DNA from: Alentia gelatinosa
Lineage: Eukaryota > Annelida > Polychaeta > Phyllodocida > Polynoidae
NCBI GenBank assembly: GCA_950022655.1
Contig: OX465579.1
Coordinates: 82,358,515-82,422,514, forward strand
DNA: 64,000 bases
Direction of reading: 5' to 3'
Under the pieces are notes generated by a model. The model was not told the DNA's origin, ran no database searches, and worked only from the letters and a program-made list of their open reading frames with translations. Numbering within the stretch: position 1 is the first letter of the stretch; every line of letters begins with the position of its first letter. Both the position numbers and the translations under genes were made by a program. Below, piece by piece: positions 12,353-25,200 of this stretch.

Positions 12353-15331
12353 TGACTAGCTGTTACTTCTGCCTATGAGACGTCTTTATGCCAGGTATGG
12401 TAAATCAATTATCAGTTTTAAACCTATTTCAGCCTCGTCCACAATAAATGAATTAATGATCAGATTTATATTCTTAGTGTGGGAGTGTAATGATTCTATT
12501 CCTATCTTTATTGTTTTCTTCTAATTTTGTTTCTATCTTTTCATCATACATGTACGCCATTTGCCTAAGCAGTGGCCAGCCATGATTTCCGTGTTCTCGT
12601 ATTTGAGTTGAATGTGACGTATGAATACATGTATACCACAACGAACCTGCCCCTGCATTCCTGACAGAGCACACCAGGCCCCCTAATGACGGGTCCCACC
12701 ATGCTACGCCTTCACACAACAACACACTTAGACTGTCACTTACGGGGTCAGTGGCTGCTGCACTTGACATCTCCCACTGTTGGATCACTCACGTTAAGCA
12801 ACCAGGTATGTGAAGCCAGTCCCTATGGTGACCTGGGTGGTAGTGTCTGTGTGTGTGATGGACGGGGGTAGGAGTAGGGGAATAAAGGCTAGCTACCAGA
12901 CAGCCACCAATTAGGGCGTGACGCGACCACTTGGACTTGAATGTGTAGTGGCTAGGCTTGATTTTACAATACAGAGCTGAAGGCAGGACCATTGGTGGGG
13001 TTTCAATGCATATGTGGGCTGTCAGGTGATAGATCAGTCCCCCTGCCCTCGTGTGCACGGCCACCCCTGTACGTGTACCAGAGACGGGTGCCCGGAGGTC
13101 GCTCACCTGTATCAATGCCTCGTCTCACATTCCCATCACTCCCTTTTATCACGCTCAACCACGGGGAAAAACAGCATCCTTTATTGACCGAATATATTTA
13201 CAAACTATGACTCAAAAGCAAAACTTTCCCATGCAGTCTGATATGTTTACTTAGATGCGGTGAAGCCCGAGTGAAGTATTTCGCCTGAGTGCACGTGATT
13301 TGAGCGGAGAGATTGGTATTATGACACAGGATGGAAAGTCAGTGATGAGATTAATACTACCAGCATGTGTCCGTCACCCGTGTCCCGCACAGCGTGACTA
13401 ATCTATACAAACAGCCGTGTATGCAGTTCAAGATATAATTTATACTTATCATCTGTCGACAGCACGTCAACTTGAAGAAATGCAGAGATGCGCACATAGA
13501 AAACGCCGTTTATGCAAGTTGGAGGAGTGGCGGGGGAGGGGGCGTGTCCCTAACCTCTATGCTGAAGGACTGGCGTCGTTTATCTTGCTAACCTTTTCCA
13601 CAAAGTTACATTAAAATACTTGAATCGTGAAACGAGAGTGGTTAGGGTTGATATGCAATATATGCCAGGAGTTTGATTGCATAGTAATTTCAGGTGAAAC
13701 ATAGTGAAATTACATAGCCATCAAACAAATGGCATATTAGTCAACACTAGCCACTGGAATTGATTCAGATTTCATCCAACCTCTGAATTCTAATAAAGAA
13801 CTTCATTAGGATATATAACAAAATAGGACTGCACTATACCCAACGGCCGGGTATGGAGAAATATACCAGGATGGGGTTAAACATAAAATTCATAGATTGT
13901 ACAAACTCAAAACCATGTGTTGTATATCAAACATATAGCACGAACTGAAGAGTCACCACTTTATTATCTCGGTCATAGACACTTTATTATCTCGGTCATA
14001 GAACGGCATGTATAGGCTGTTATCACACCTCCCACTCGTGGCTAGCTCTCTGCCTGATTCCTCGGCGGGGCCTTGTTACACTTCAATGGTCCAACGTTCA
14101 CGCATCACTGAGTGGAATATCACGCACCCCTCACTATGAACAAGCTGGCCAGCAGAGACACCACACAGAGTGCCTCATGTCAGACACGACCCGTATACAC
14201 ATGTGGGGTGTCCGGTCCGCACTCATCTACATTGCCCTGTATGTATATTGGCTTCCGTCCAAGAGTCCTCTGTCGATCCCTCCATCTTCCACACCCCTCT
14301 TTGACAAGACTGGCCTAGACTTGCTCAATTATTTGATCATGGACATTCATTAAACTTTAAAACTATTTTTCAGAATTTGTCAGTCCACCCACCAACGCCT
14401 GCCAGGTCCAAAAATCAGACCCGTTTATTGTTGCTGAGGTGGAGGGGATAAGTGAAGGCGGCTTTATCGTTTTAATCGTCATTTGAGGAGGATAAGTATT
14501 GATGTGAGAGATTCAGTAACTGACAATGATGCACCAGATTCTCGGTGTTATGGCTTATGATATTTGAGATACGTAGTGTCTTCACTGGATCACTTGAACG
14601 AAGCACATCTTTCCTACCGTGGAATCGTTGACCGACGAGTTTCCAGTCTGTAATTTTCAAAGTCTAATCTTCAGCTGCAAACTTCAAAGGAAAAACTAAA
14701 ATGGGTAAGCACGCACATGTTCTCTTTGAGTTCCGGGTTCCTCGAACGACTCATCTATCAAAATAGAGGAGGAACGTGTTTGAGAAAACGCTACTCGCAT
14801 AACATCACAACGATTGTAATACCAGAGAGACTCAATAAGTGGCAGGAGTGATATTTCAAGAGTGTACAGGGGTAGTGGGGAGGAGAGGGTTGCCTCAGTG
14901 CCACCGGCGCATCACCGATATCTGGGCCACCTTATCTTGGCAGCCTTCTCCATTCACGACCTTGATCCGGCTCCCTGAGGTTCCAAGATAAGTACTGCTG
15001 TGTTCTGGTGTCGGCTGTATCCTGTATTCCTTGAGCTTGACCGGATCCAGCTACCCCCTCCCCTGCACCCTGATCCTACGCCCAATTCCCCATGCACACA
15101 AATGTTGTATAACTCCCATCATGTTCAACAATCTATTTCTGCCCACCCCTGGCCCCGGTTTAGTAGCGATAGGTTCACGGAACAACAGGTACGGGTGTCT
15201 TACGCAATCCTTTCTAATGGCAACAATATGGGCTGAAAGGCCATGCTGTTTACCCACTATCAGGACGCAATGAACCGCATCCACGAACATTTAACCAAAC
15301 CTATTGGTGTATGTAGCTGTGTATATGCCTC
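12353..15331. other. Non-coding DNA with a 23-bp tandem duplication
   Basis: No gene was recognised. A perfect 23-bp unit (CACTTTATTATCTCGGTCAT plus AGA) is present twice in tandem at 13957-14002. The rest is unremarkable. Confidence 0.55.
13957..14002. repeat. Perfect 23-bp tandem duplication
   Basis: The unit beginning CACTTTATTATCTCGGTCAT occurs twice with no mismatch. This is probably recent replication slippage or a fill-in duplication. Confidence 0.9.
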
Positions 15332-15386
15332 ATGGCTTGTTTAGTGGTTAAACACCACGGTTTCGGGGTCTCGGCTGGTTAATCCA
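15332..15386 (+). repeat. Possible tRNA-derived SINE remnant
   Basis: An A-box-like TGGCTTGTTTAGTGG is followed about 45 bases later by a B-box-like GGTTAATCC, as in tRNA-derived SINE heads. No tail or flanking duplication was found. The call is weak. Confidence 0.25.
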
Positions 15387-15737
15387 ACTTATGAAGAAGC
15401 CTCCCTCAAGCCTCAGACCTCGCCTCCCAAAAAGCCTTTCTGTTGCAGTTCGAGAAGGGTCAAATAGAACTTGGGAGCAAGTTGTAGTGTAATGTTCTTA
15501 TTACTAAGGGTATACTAAAGCCTGTGTATAGACGTCTGAGTATACCTCACATCGCATGGTGCTCTCTGGGTTTCTGCTATACAAACAGCAACAGGTTACA
15601 CAGAGAACTATGAAGATGTCACGAGCATGACTACACGTTACCACAGTAACAGGTATACGTCACTGTGAACATGGCAACCATTTAACATGACAATCAGACC
15701 TCCGCTATACAAATTTAAGTGTTCCCCTAGCATTGGT

Positions 15738-15783
15738 CTAGGCCCGAGGTCCCTGGGGGACTAGGCCCGAGGTCCCTGGGGGA
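15738..15783. repeat. Perfect 23-bp tandem duplication
   Basis: The unit CTAGGCCCGAGGTCCCTGGG plus GGA is present twice in tandem with no mismatch. Confidence 0.9.
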
Positions 15784-18700
15784 AACAGCCACGGCTAGTT
15801 ACCAGCTCGTATATCATCATTCAGGTTCCGGAGTGAATATATTCACGTCTATGCCGCTCCTTTGGATGTGCCTTAATTCAGTTACATTCATATAAGTTTT
15901 CGCCATCAGCTGTGGCATTAGCTGGGAGTCCCGTGACCTACGAGACGAAAGCCCAGTATCTGGAAACAGTGTTGTGCCTAGCGTTGACAGCGTTATCTGC
16001 ATCCACTATATGGGGTCCGGGTGCACATCCGGAGTCTTTACATCTGTGGATTACCATGACCACTTCATGACCCGGGATGTGACAAAAATAAAAAAATACA
16101 AAAATAAACGGGGGAGGGGGGGGAAGGGTACAGAGCAGGTCTCTTATTCCCCTTTTTTTCATAAGAAAGCTATAAATCCAACTTTGTAGCGTCTATGGGT
16201 GTGTGTTAAGAACAGTGTTTGTTGATATCTTTTTTAACTAAAGACATTGCCATGAGAAACACACCAGAGACCACTGTGCAGATGTCTTACTGAACCAGAA
16301 TGCATGTGGTGAACCACTGCATTCATTTAAAGGATATCCACTCTGTGTGCGGCGTTCTGCACAGTGAAAAGCTTGGCAAGGTCAACTAGTGTCACAGCAA
16401 AGAAATGGATTGAGCAGTGGGCTGGGGCAAGGACAGGGGTTAAAAGGCTCAGGGCTATTCTGCAGCGACTCTCACAAGAGACATGTCACCACTGAGTGAT
16501 ACCAGGGTGAAAACTCCTAAAACTACCATATCTCGCTCATTGAGCTGAGGGCATAAAAAGATCCCGATCGGCTACTGGGCACTGTCTCTAGACTTTGGTG
16601 TCATAGCCCCTGATATATATGTACGTCTATTTGATATTTTATAAAATTACATGAACCTTAAGAAACCGGAAGAGGATGGCTCACGAGGAAAATTACTCAT
16701 TTCGCCACAGGTGCGCCTGGTCCTGTCAGTTCTCACCTCTAACACCCACTTCCGGTTTGGATCCTCGTTCTATGGTGAATACTAATTGAGAGACATTCAC
16801 CAGTGCCTCTAGGTTTAGTGCGAGGAATGTTATCAAGCCGCCCATTCAGTTCGACTACTATTTAGGGGTCATTTTTATGTGGGTGTGTTTCTTGGTAGTG
16901 GTATCAGTAATGTGAGATTGGCATGTCTGACTGGCACGTCACTGCCCACTGTAGCCCTTCTTTATGTCCTCGACCATGGAGCACCAAGCAGACAGGAACC
17001 ACAATCATTCTCAGTATATAAAACGAAACATCTGGGTGCAGAGTGACGTCAGGAAATACCAGTCGAGTTTCATTGACCCACGGCTTTGAAATATTACAAA
17101 CCTTCACTTCTAACACCCATTGCATTCTCTTAAAGGGAAAAAAAATACAAAATAGCAGAGATAGAAAGGAACCATACAAAACGATTTCAGGTTCTCCCCT
17201 TTTAATACCTGGCTCCCGTTTTACTGTACACTCTTTATAACCTTTGTGATAGTGATATACAATGTAGTATCACAATAATCTATCAGGTGTAACAGGTTTC
17301 AAGCCATCTATATCCCTTTCTAGGGACTACGTTATTAAAGTAATTGGCGCCGGAAGCGGCATACCAACTTTCCACGCCAAATATGGACATACACATGCGA
17401 GCCAAGCATGACGTCATTTCGGTCATGCTCCACTTGTATAGCCCTGTTGACTTCTGGCTGGCCCCTGTTCACAATCACCAAGCCATCTCCCACATTACCC
17501 CAGCTATCAGCTGACAAAATCAACGAGAACAGTGTTTCCTTTAACGCCTCAAGTAAACATGGTTTTGTACTGTATGATTATCAGGACGAATATGAACCGT
17601 GTGCTTGTGTCATATTTGGTCTGGTTATTGGCAGACAATGCTGTATAATAATGACAGAAGATGCATGAGCCATAAAAAGACAGCTATCGGTCAAAGTGTA
17701 GCATGGGAACTGATATCATGTACGCGGGTTATCTCTGTTATCCTTTTATCTCATAACAGCGTGTCAGAGTGGATTGTATCAAGCCGTTGTCTTTTATGAA
17801 TACCATAAACCTGTTAACATTCTCCTAGCACACATTTTATCTACTGTGCAAATAACTGTTATTAGTCACCCACTAATAACACTGCATTGTATTAAGCTGG
17901 TGGATTCCTCATAACTCAACATCATGGACCGCATTGTGCATAAAACACAACATTGTTTGCGAAGTGTATATTGCATTGCACACAAAAAGTTGGTGTAATC
18001 ACGAGGAATGCATTAATGTAACCAATCTCCTCCAAATAGACATGATACTTTGTAGCCGCAGGGGTACCACACGAGAACATAGTTTAGTAACATTATTGCT
18101 GTTAACTTGCGCTAACTTTGATTTATAGAGACAGAAAGCGATAATTATGCCGTTAGTTACCGGACTATAAACTTCATACTGTATCACGGTTAGAAAATTT
18201 AGCTAGATGTCTGGGAGCGGGCTGTCTGAGATGAGAATTTCGAAGAATGTCGGAGTTATTTTGTCCTGCTTTATGAGGTCCCACATATTGTGATCATAGA
18301 CAACCCTAAAGTCTAAATCGAGCCTTACAAAGAACCCATTAGTTCGTCTACCTACACACATGAAACGTGTTTACCCTCTGAATAATCAGCCATGCAATAA
18401 TAAAAATAGGCAAGTCATCCGCTAAGTGTCCCACCAATTTAAGACTTGATTGTCAGCCAAACATTTTGTAGTGCATGTATATATCATTAGGTGTGGGTTG
18501 TCAGTGGCATAGACCTGCGCACCACTGTCTAGCAATGGGGACAGGTTGGTCGTAGTTGGGGGGATATTTACTGACCTTGAGCAGGGGTGGAGAATTTTAC
18601 CTCACAGATAAGACAGTTTAATCTCTGATCATATACTGCCAAGATTAATGAACAGGCGACAGGGCTGAACTGCTTTACTCGTAAATTGGCTTCCTCCCTC

Positions 18701-20861
18701 CCCTTCCGACATGTAATTATGTACATAGGTAAAAGAAAAAAGAGTTCCCAAGTGAAACAAACATTCTGCTAAAAACAGAGATTAATCAAATAGATAAAAA
18801 CCTGTAATTTCATGCACTGCTCTATATCCACGGGATTCATATGAAGTTCGTGATATAAACAATACGTGTATTTAAAATGCATACTCAATCACAGAACAGC
18901 TACGTGCATTTCTGCCTCCAGATCATACAGAACTTGTTGACCATCAATGTCTCAAGGTGTACAATATGCATATCGCCAAACCACAGGAGATATAGTTGAT
19001 GTCATAACTATAACAATTTTGAAATAAGAGGGGAATTTTGTTTAGAGGATATAAAATCAACCAAGGTGACCTAAAGGTAAACCATTAAACATTGTTCTCG
19101 ATAAAGTTAGCCGAAGATTACAACCCCAGTTCAAGTGATTAAATTTGAATAATACATCTAAATAGCAAGCGATATATAACAAAATCATTTACGTATTATT
19201 TGCCATTGCTATTCAAATGGGACGGTAACCTACATCGAAATCCCAATTATTAGAAATGGAAAAAAAGATATCTGTTCTAAATCACCTCATCAACACAATT
19301 TAACCAAAGTCATCCTTTCTCATGATCCACAGCAAAATGGTGTATGTCAATTTAATGATCTGTGATTTACAGAGCGTTCTCATTTATACATGTAGAAAAG
19401 CTATTGTCCAACACAATAACACACTGATACTTTTCACTAAATGACCAGCAACTACACAAATATAGATTTTTCTGGTTTTATGTGGCCAATTCTTTCATAC
19501 AATCAGTCAATTTTGTTAGTAAACTAATTCTTTTCGCCTCCGTTTCTGCCTTCACCAGGGCTGGACTTATTCACTAGATGGTTGCGTGCTACTTGATTTT
19601 GTCATAATGGATAAAATGATGTACAGCATGTTTGTACAGGGATTGCTACATCAGTTTAGTTTTAGGTACTGATGCACAGAAAACATACTAGATAGTAGCG
19701 TAAACGAGCACTATGTGCAGACGGTATGTCGGTCGTGTTACTAGCACTTCTGAGGGCTAGCTAACAGGGTGGTCAGTGGTTTGCTGCTCATCTCACTGAC
19801 AATACCACATGCTTACAGGTAAGTAGGTCTATGATTTACGTCTACAGTGTGCCTGGGTATGGCGTGGGAACCCGTACAACGTGCCATATGAACAGCAGGT
19901 CACCATTTGTCGAGCACGTAGGATCAAACACTGGTGCTGGGCGAGCTCTGCATACCGCTATTATATGATGTATTGATTCGTCAGCCTATAACCACCTCCC
20001 CCAGCACAGTGCACGTAATAAAGTTATACTTTTCACCTGTGTATGTGTACAAATATCAGAGTACTTTATGTACTGTATCAGTGTATTGTTCCCATGTATC
20101 TACACACATACGTAACCATCTATTTAGCTTACCATCTATTTAGCTTAATATAGCTTTTTATATTGTATATCTTATTGATCTTATGCGTAAACCAACATGT
20201 ACCAGCAGGTAAGACCACATGAAGTGCGTTAGATAACTGTCACAGGTGGCAGACTAAACTGAGGTATACATCAGAAAGGTAGATTCAGTCACTTCTCCAC
20301 TGGAACAAACTCTGCTAGTCAACAATTGTCAGACCTGGAATTTCTAATTCAACATATAATCTACACTGGCCGGGTGCTGAGGGTGATTCAGGTGTTATGG
20401 TAAACCTGCCTACTCTCAGTGACCGGGCAACCTGAGCAACTCGAGCCACTCGCCAACAGTAAACACAAAGACACAAAGCAATGGTTGGTCCTCAGTGAGT
20501 GACTCAGTAAGCTAGCTCGAGTCAGCACGGAACTGCTTACAACAAAATCATCCATACCTACTTTACAATGCAATGATTGATTAACCGTATAAATATTATT
20601 CGACTTGGGATTTTACATGCCGAAACTTCAGGTGTGATTTCTTTAAAAACTTCTAACGGGACGACACTCTGCCAGTTAACACATTTTCTAATTTGTCTTC
20701 TGAGGGGAAGCAAGAGACAAAAACCAACAACTCATGATATATGAATAATTATGTGAACGCTTATCTTTGTTCTCCAACCTAACACAAGGATCGCTTTAAC
20801 TACATTTTCCTTTTAATTCGTTAGCTGTATGTAGGGATCCGAGAAGACACTTAAAGTGTCC
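15784..20861. other. Non-coding DNA, no gene recognised
   Basis: No exon or known repeat could be supported. An A-rich then G-rich patch lies at 16080-16130. The TACCATCTATTTAGCT block is duplicated near 20115-20150. Confidence 0.55.
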
Positions 20862-20955
20862 TCATGGTTTGGGGCTCAATTAATATTATCTTTGTTTTAC
20901 ACAAGGGAAATAATTTCAATTATATGTACTGAAAATGTTAAAAGAAGAATGCTGC
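20862..20955 (+). repeat. Interspersed repeat family R1, copy 2
   Basis: It shares GGCTCAATTAATATTATCTT, TGTTTTACACAAG, AATAATTT and TACTGAAAATG with the other R1 copies, in the same order and strand. Of the four it is the best preserved in the central block. Confidence 0.6.
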
Positions 20956-21414
20956 CATTTCTGTGTATACAGTTCCGAGTAGATACATATAGACTATTCA
21001 CGCCAAATGCGCCTTCTGGATCGGAAAATTGCCGCAAATGTCTCCTGGACTATATCACAGCATTTAAGTCTCTCATTGGGGACTGGTATAGCATAGAGTC
21101 CTCAGTGTGTGGTGATTCTTGTACCAGTGTACGCAACCACGTCTGGAACCTGTCTGCCACGTGACAATCCTTCGTCGTGTCTCACTCGATCCTTCTCTGT
21201 CACTTCAATCTCTTATCTGACCTGTTTTATGTTCGCCTTGGAAGCCTTCAGCCCTGAGAAACGTGTGTCAGTTTGTCCGGGCGCTACCTCTTCCAAGCGT
21301 GTACTCATTTATAGCCAAGAGCAACTCCCTCGCATACATGGATGCAGAGGCTGGCTTAGTGCAGCTGCACTAGAGTTCTCTTGAACGACCCTCTATATTT
21401 GCAAGTATAAGTTT

Positions 21415-21600
21415 GTGTTGGGTTTTTTGTTTGTTTTTTGGTTTGATTTTACGTCAAGTCAACCATTATAGGTCCTTTCCAGACTTTCTCAAGGTTCTTT
21501 TACACCACTAGGGTGGTGATTGAATCTATGTGATGAATTCAGGTAGAAATCTCACCCCTACACATTTACCGAGGTGAGAGTTATTTTACTTCCCACACCA
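21415..21600 (+). repeat. Possible mollusc-type SINE relic
   Basis: A T/G-rich lead (GTTTGTTTTTTGGTTTGATT) is followed by TTACGTCAAGTCAACC and a tail with TCACCCCTACACATTTACCG. This resembles, from memory, short interspersed elements common in mollusc genomes that carry a TTTGTTTGATTTTACGTC-like block. The resemblance was not tested by alignment. If correct it supports a mollusc host. Confidence 0.35.
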
Positions 21601-21892
21601 CATAGACATGGTATAAGAAGGATGGCCTTTGTTATAGCAGTAGTTTGTGTTGGGATATCATGTTAAAAATACATCATAACCACCGACATCAAACCTGTCA
21701 CATATATCTATAGACACCGCCCTTTTTCAATATCTGGAAGCCACTGGAATCTTATGTGCCGATACCCGGTTCTATTATTTTTCTTTTACAAATTTCAAGT
21801 AGAAATGTAATGAGTTTCTTTGAATGAGATCGACACTGGTTGAGAACAGAGTCTATTGGTGAATTGGATGGGAGCCTGGCTGACTTTCTTTG

Positions 21893-22165
21893 TTTTCTGA
21901 GAGTTGGATGGAGGGCAGCAGGGCGGTGTCAGGCGGGTAGAGGGTCGACGCGGGAACTGCGCGACGTGCCAGCTGAGATTCTAGCCGGCGGGCGTCTTGA
22001 CCTAGACGTCCCCCGGGAAACAAGGACGACTCAAATATCGACCTGCTGGTCGGCCCCCGAGCTGAGCTCGCCTCCTGCCCGGTTACAGCCCTGCACTGCA
22101 TGCGGCGCCCCGTGTGACCTCTTGGCACCTCTCTTCCTCTTCCCCATTTTGCCCCAGAATGTAGT
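21893..22165. other. GC- and CpG-rich patch
   Basis: A clearly GC-rich block with many CG dinucleotides sits in AT-richer spacer. Both strands are open across it: 121 codons on plus (21840-22205) and 120 on minus (21853-22215). Neither translation resembles a known family, and the open frames follow from the low stop-codon density of GC-rich DNA. It could be a small CpG island or an alternative promoter; there is no transcript evidence in the sequence. Confidence 0.4.
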
Positions 22166-22215
22166 TTTCCCTCTCGACAACTACACTGCAGTGCATGAGG
22201 TATAGACAAATACAC

Positions 22216-25200
22216 CGAGTGTTTGCTTGTAGGGTTTCCACCGTCTTATACTCGTCTTAGCTTGCATCTCAAATGTCTTAAATTCTGATTTGGTTGCATG
22301 CAACTGTTAGAATCTATATTAGACCTATTAGTGCACTAGATATCCGCTCATCTCTCATCTCACCCAAAAGAAGAGAAACCACTCGGTCACGTCAGGTGGG
22401 GTCTAGCCTTTCAACATGGACCAGGCGGTGGTCTTAATGGAGCCCATTGTGGCTTAATGTTCGATGTATCATGCTGAAGTACCTGAACGAGGTATCAGGC
22501 ATTATGATCTAGGACTAAAAACCGGTTTATATAGCAGTTCTCTAAATCTGGAACTTAATTAGAATTGACCAAAGTAAACACTGCACCCCGTATGTATGTT
22601 ACTAATGGAAGCCACACAAGAAGCCACATGACTCTCCTGACCCCCTGTAGTGTTAAAATCACCGTCTCCCTCACTCCCCGCCACCTCACCAAACACTCTA
22701 CGTCTGTCTATTTAACCTATGTCTTTCACTGATCTCCTGTTTAACCTCTATGCTACAGTTAGCCCCCCATCGCCCCTCTGCCCACCCGGGCCCCTATCTA
22801 ATGCCACCCCTTCCCCCCAACCGATCCCTAGTGCTTGTACTACTGCCATACCCTGTCGTTTATTGCCTCTGAAAGTACTTCCGTACCTGCTGGCCTTCTC
22901 ATTTGGAGAGCCACTACTGGAATCAGGGGCGTTTCTTGGGTGGTAGGCGGGCATCATTTTGACCGTATGACGTGTGGGGTGAGGATGACTGAGTGTGTTT
23001 GTTTCCGGGTCTGTGATGTGGACCTGGGGGTGGGGGTGCGCTGTATTGGCGGATAAACTGGCTCTGTTGACAAGAGGGCCTTGTCTGCGATCATCCCGAG
23101 CGTCAATTACCTCGGGCAGCGCACACACTATTGGCTGGGTCGATCCCAATTACACCCACTGAGTCTACTTGACCCCTCACCCGCTGCCACCACCCATCAG
23201 CCGGCCCGGGCCTCAACATTGGTATGCTCTGATAACAAGACAAACATAAGGTCCCGGGAGGGTTGCCTATCAATTATATGATATCTGATTACGACACGAG
23301 TACACAATGTATATGTCATCGAATTATCAATTGCAATATTTGTGTTGGAAAACAAACGGGTTGCAGTTAATTGTTACGGACATGATGGTGACGATGATGA
23401 TCAAGTTTCGGTGTTGGCTGTATGGCAAGTGTTGGGGTTGTTACTTAATCAATAACAGTGCCTCTCCTGTGCACATAGGGTGCCCTCTATGGAGGGGGGG
23501 GGGGGGGCGCTCCTAATACCACCAACAATCAACAACATAGGGGTAGTGTTACATAAATACCAGATTATGCAGCCAGCATGTATGTACGAAGGTCACTGCC
23601 AGCTGTGGTGCCTTTTATTTGATCAGTGATATCCGCTTCCGCCATACGTAAATTATGCATTTATATATAAATACATGTTATCGCTGGTAACACTCAGAGT
23701 ATATTTACTTGGCAGGTTAGGGAAATTACATCCTGTACGTATGGCAACGTCATCTGCCTCCCTACGTGAATTCCGTGTTGTAGATGCGACGACTTAACTG
23801 ATAACATATAACTAGCTGGCCACAGTTTATGTAAGATGGGGCGGGCGAGCCGGACCAAAGGTATGTCCAGCATGCAGGCAGGCTGTTGGGCTGACGGATA
23901 GCGCGGTGAATAGGTGCAGGTGGGAGGGGGTAAGGGGCTGGGATGTGGGGAGACAGCTCAGCGTGACAGGAGGACTTGAATAGGTCGGCTTTTATACCAG
24001 TTTTATGGTAGAATACAGGGGTAGGTGTGTGCTTGGAAAGAGTAATGGGAGCTAGTTGAATGGCTGCTTTTAGTTTACCACCAGTTTACATATCAGTATT
24101 AGAATCCTAAGTTTTCACAAGCAACACCGTTTCGATATCTGAGTCTACCATTAAATCCACACATTCCTACATATAAACACATTCCATCACACATTCCTGT
24201 TATATGTAAACATATTTAAATGCTTATCCATAGATATATAACGTACTTTTGTCTTGTAAGCGGAGACTAGGGGGAATACACAATACTTAAGAATTAAGAG
24301 TGGTAGTTCGCTACATCCATAAAAAGGAGAATAATTGCTGTATGACCTTGGCTGTTGCACATGGACACCTTGTGTGGGTTGTGTAACTCACCCTGAAAGG
24401 GCTTCTAGCGTTGCGTCTATCAACATTCAATTATCATACATCTGTTGCGAACATATTGACTGACTTATTGAAGAAACAATTGACTTAACAGGCTATAACA
24501 GCATGTGGATGGCTGGTACAGAGTCACCAGAGATCAAATATCACTATTACGTTGTATGTCTGAGGCATCGATAAGGAAGGAGCAGTTAATGAATCAAAAG
24601 TGTCATTGTTTGATGCGGAGCTCCTAACCAAAACCACATTGACTCCCTTGTGAGATTAATTTGATTGTGTTCATAGTCAGGGTCAAATTGAGAGCAACAG
24701 CACCAGCGAAGCTTTCTCTAAAGTGTAAAGTGACGAAAAGATTACCACCGTCTCACTCATTCCCGCAGGGACAACAATGCAAACGACAGGTTATGATAAA
24801 GATCATATATATTTCAGCATGTATAATTATCAAACACACTATGCTGTTATATATGCTGTAAATAAGGTGAATTACTTATTAGTTGTTTTTTACAGTCGGG
24901 TCTTAGGGGGTTTACTACATAGTTCTAAATAATTTGTGTACCCCCACCCACCTTCCCCATTCCATTATCTCCACTCTTCATAGATACTTGAAATACAGCT
25001 GCTGTAGGTAGTCCCTCATTTGGGCGACGAAGCATGGCTTGTGTCTCCAGGCAATAACCCTGCCTTTTAAATGGATAGTATTACTTGCAGATGATGGTTC
25101 CAATAAAACGCATGTCCAGGCCTAGGGGCACGTAAGAGGATTATGTCCATCAACATGCCTCCTGAAAATGATGTCATGTTATCGTCAGAGGGATGTCAAT

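Noticed and set aside
21840..22215. Overlapping open frames of 121 and 120 codons on opposite strands
   Set aside because: GC-rich DNA has few stop codons; neither translation looks like a protein family.
22748..23149. 133-codon minus frame
   Set aside because: Composition-driven in a C-rich patch; no recognisable domain.
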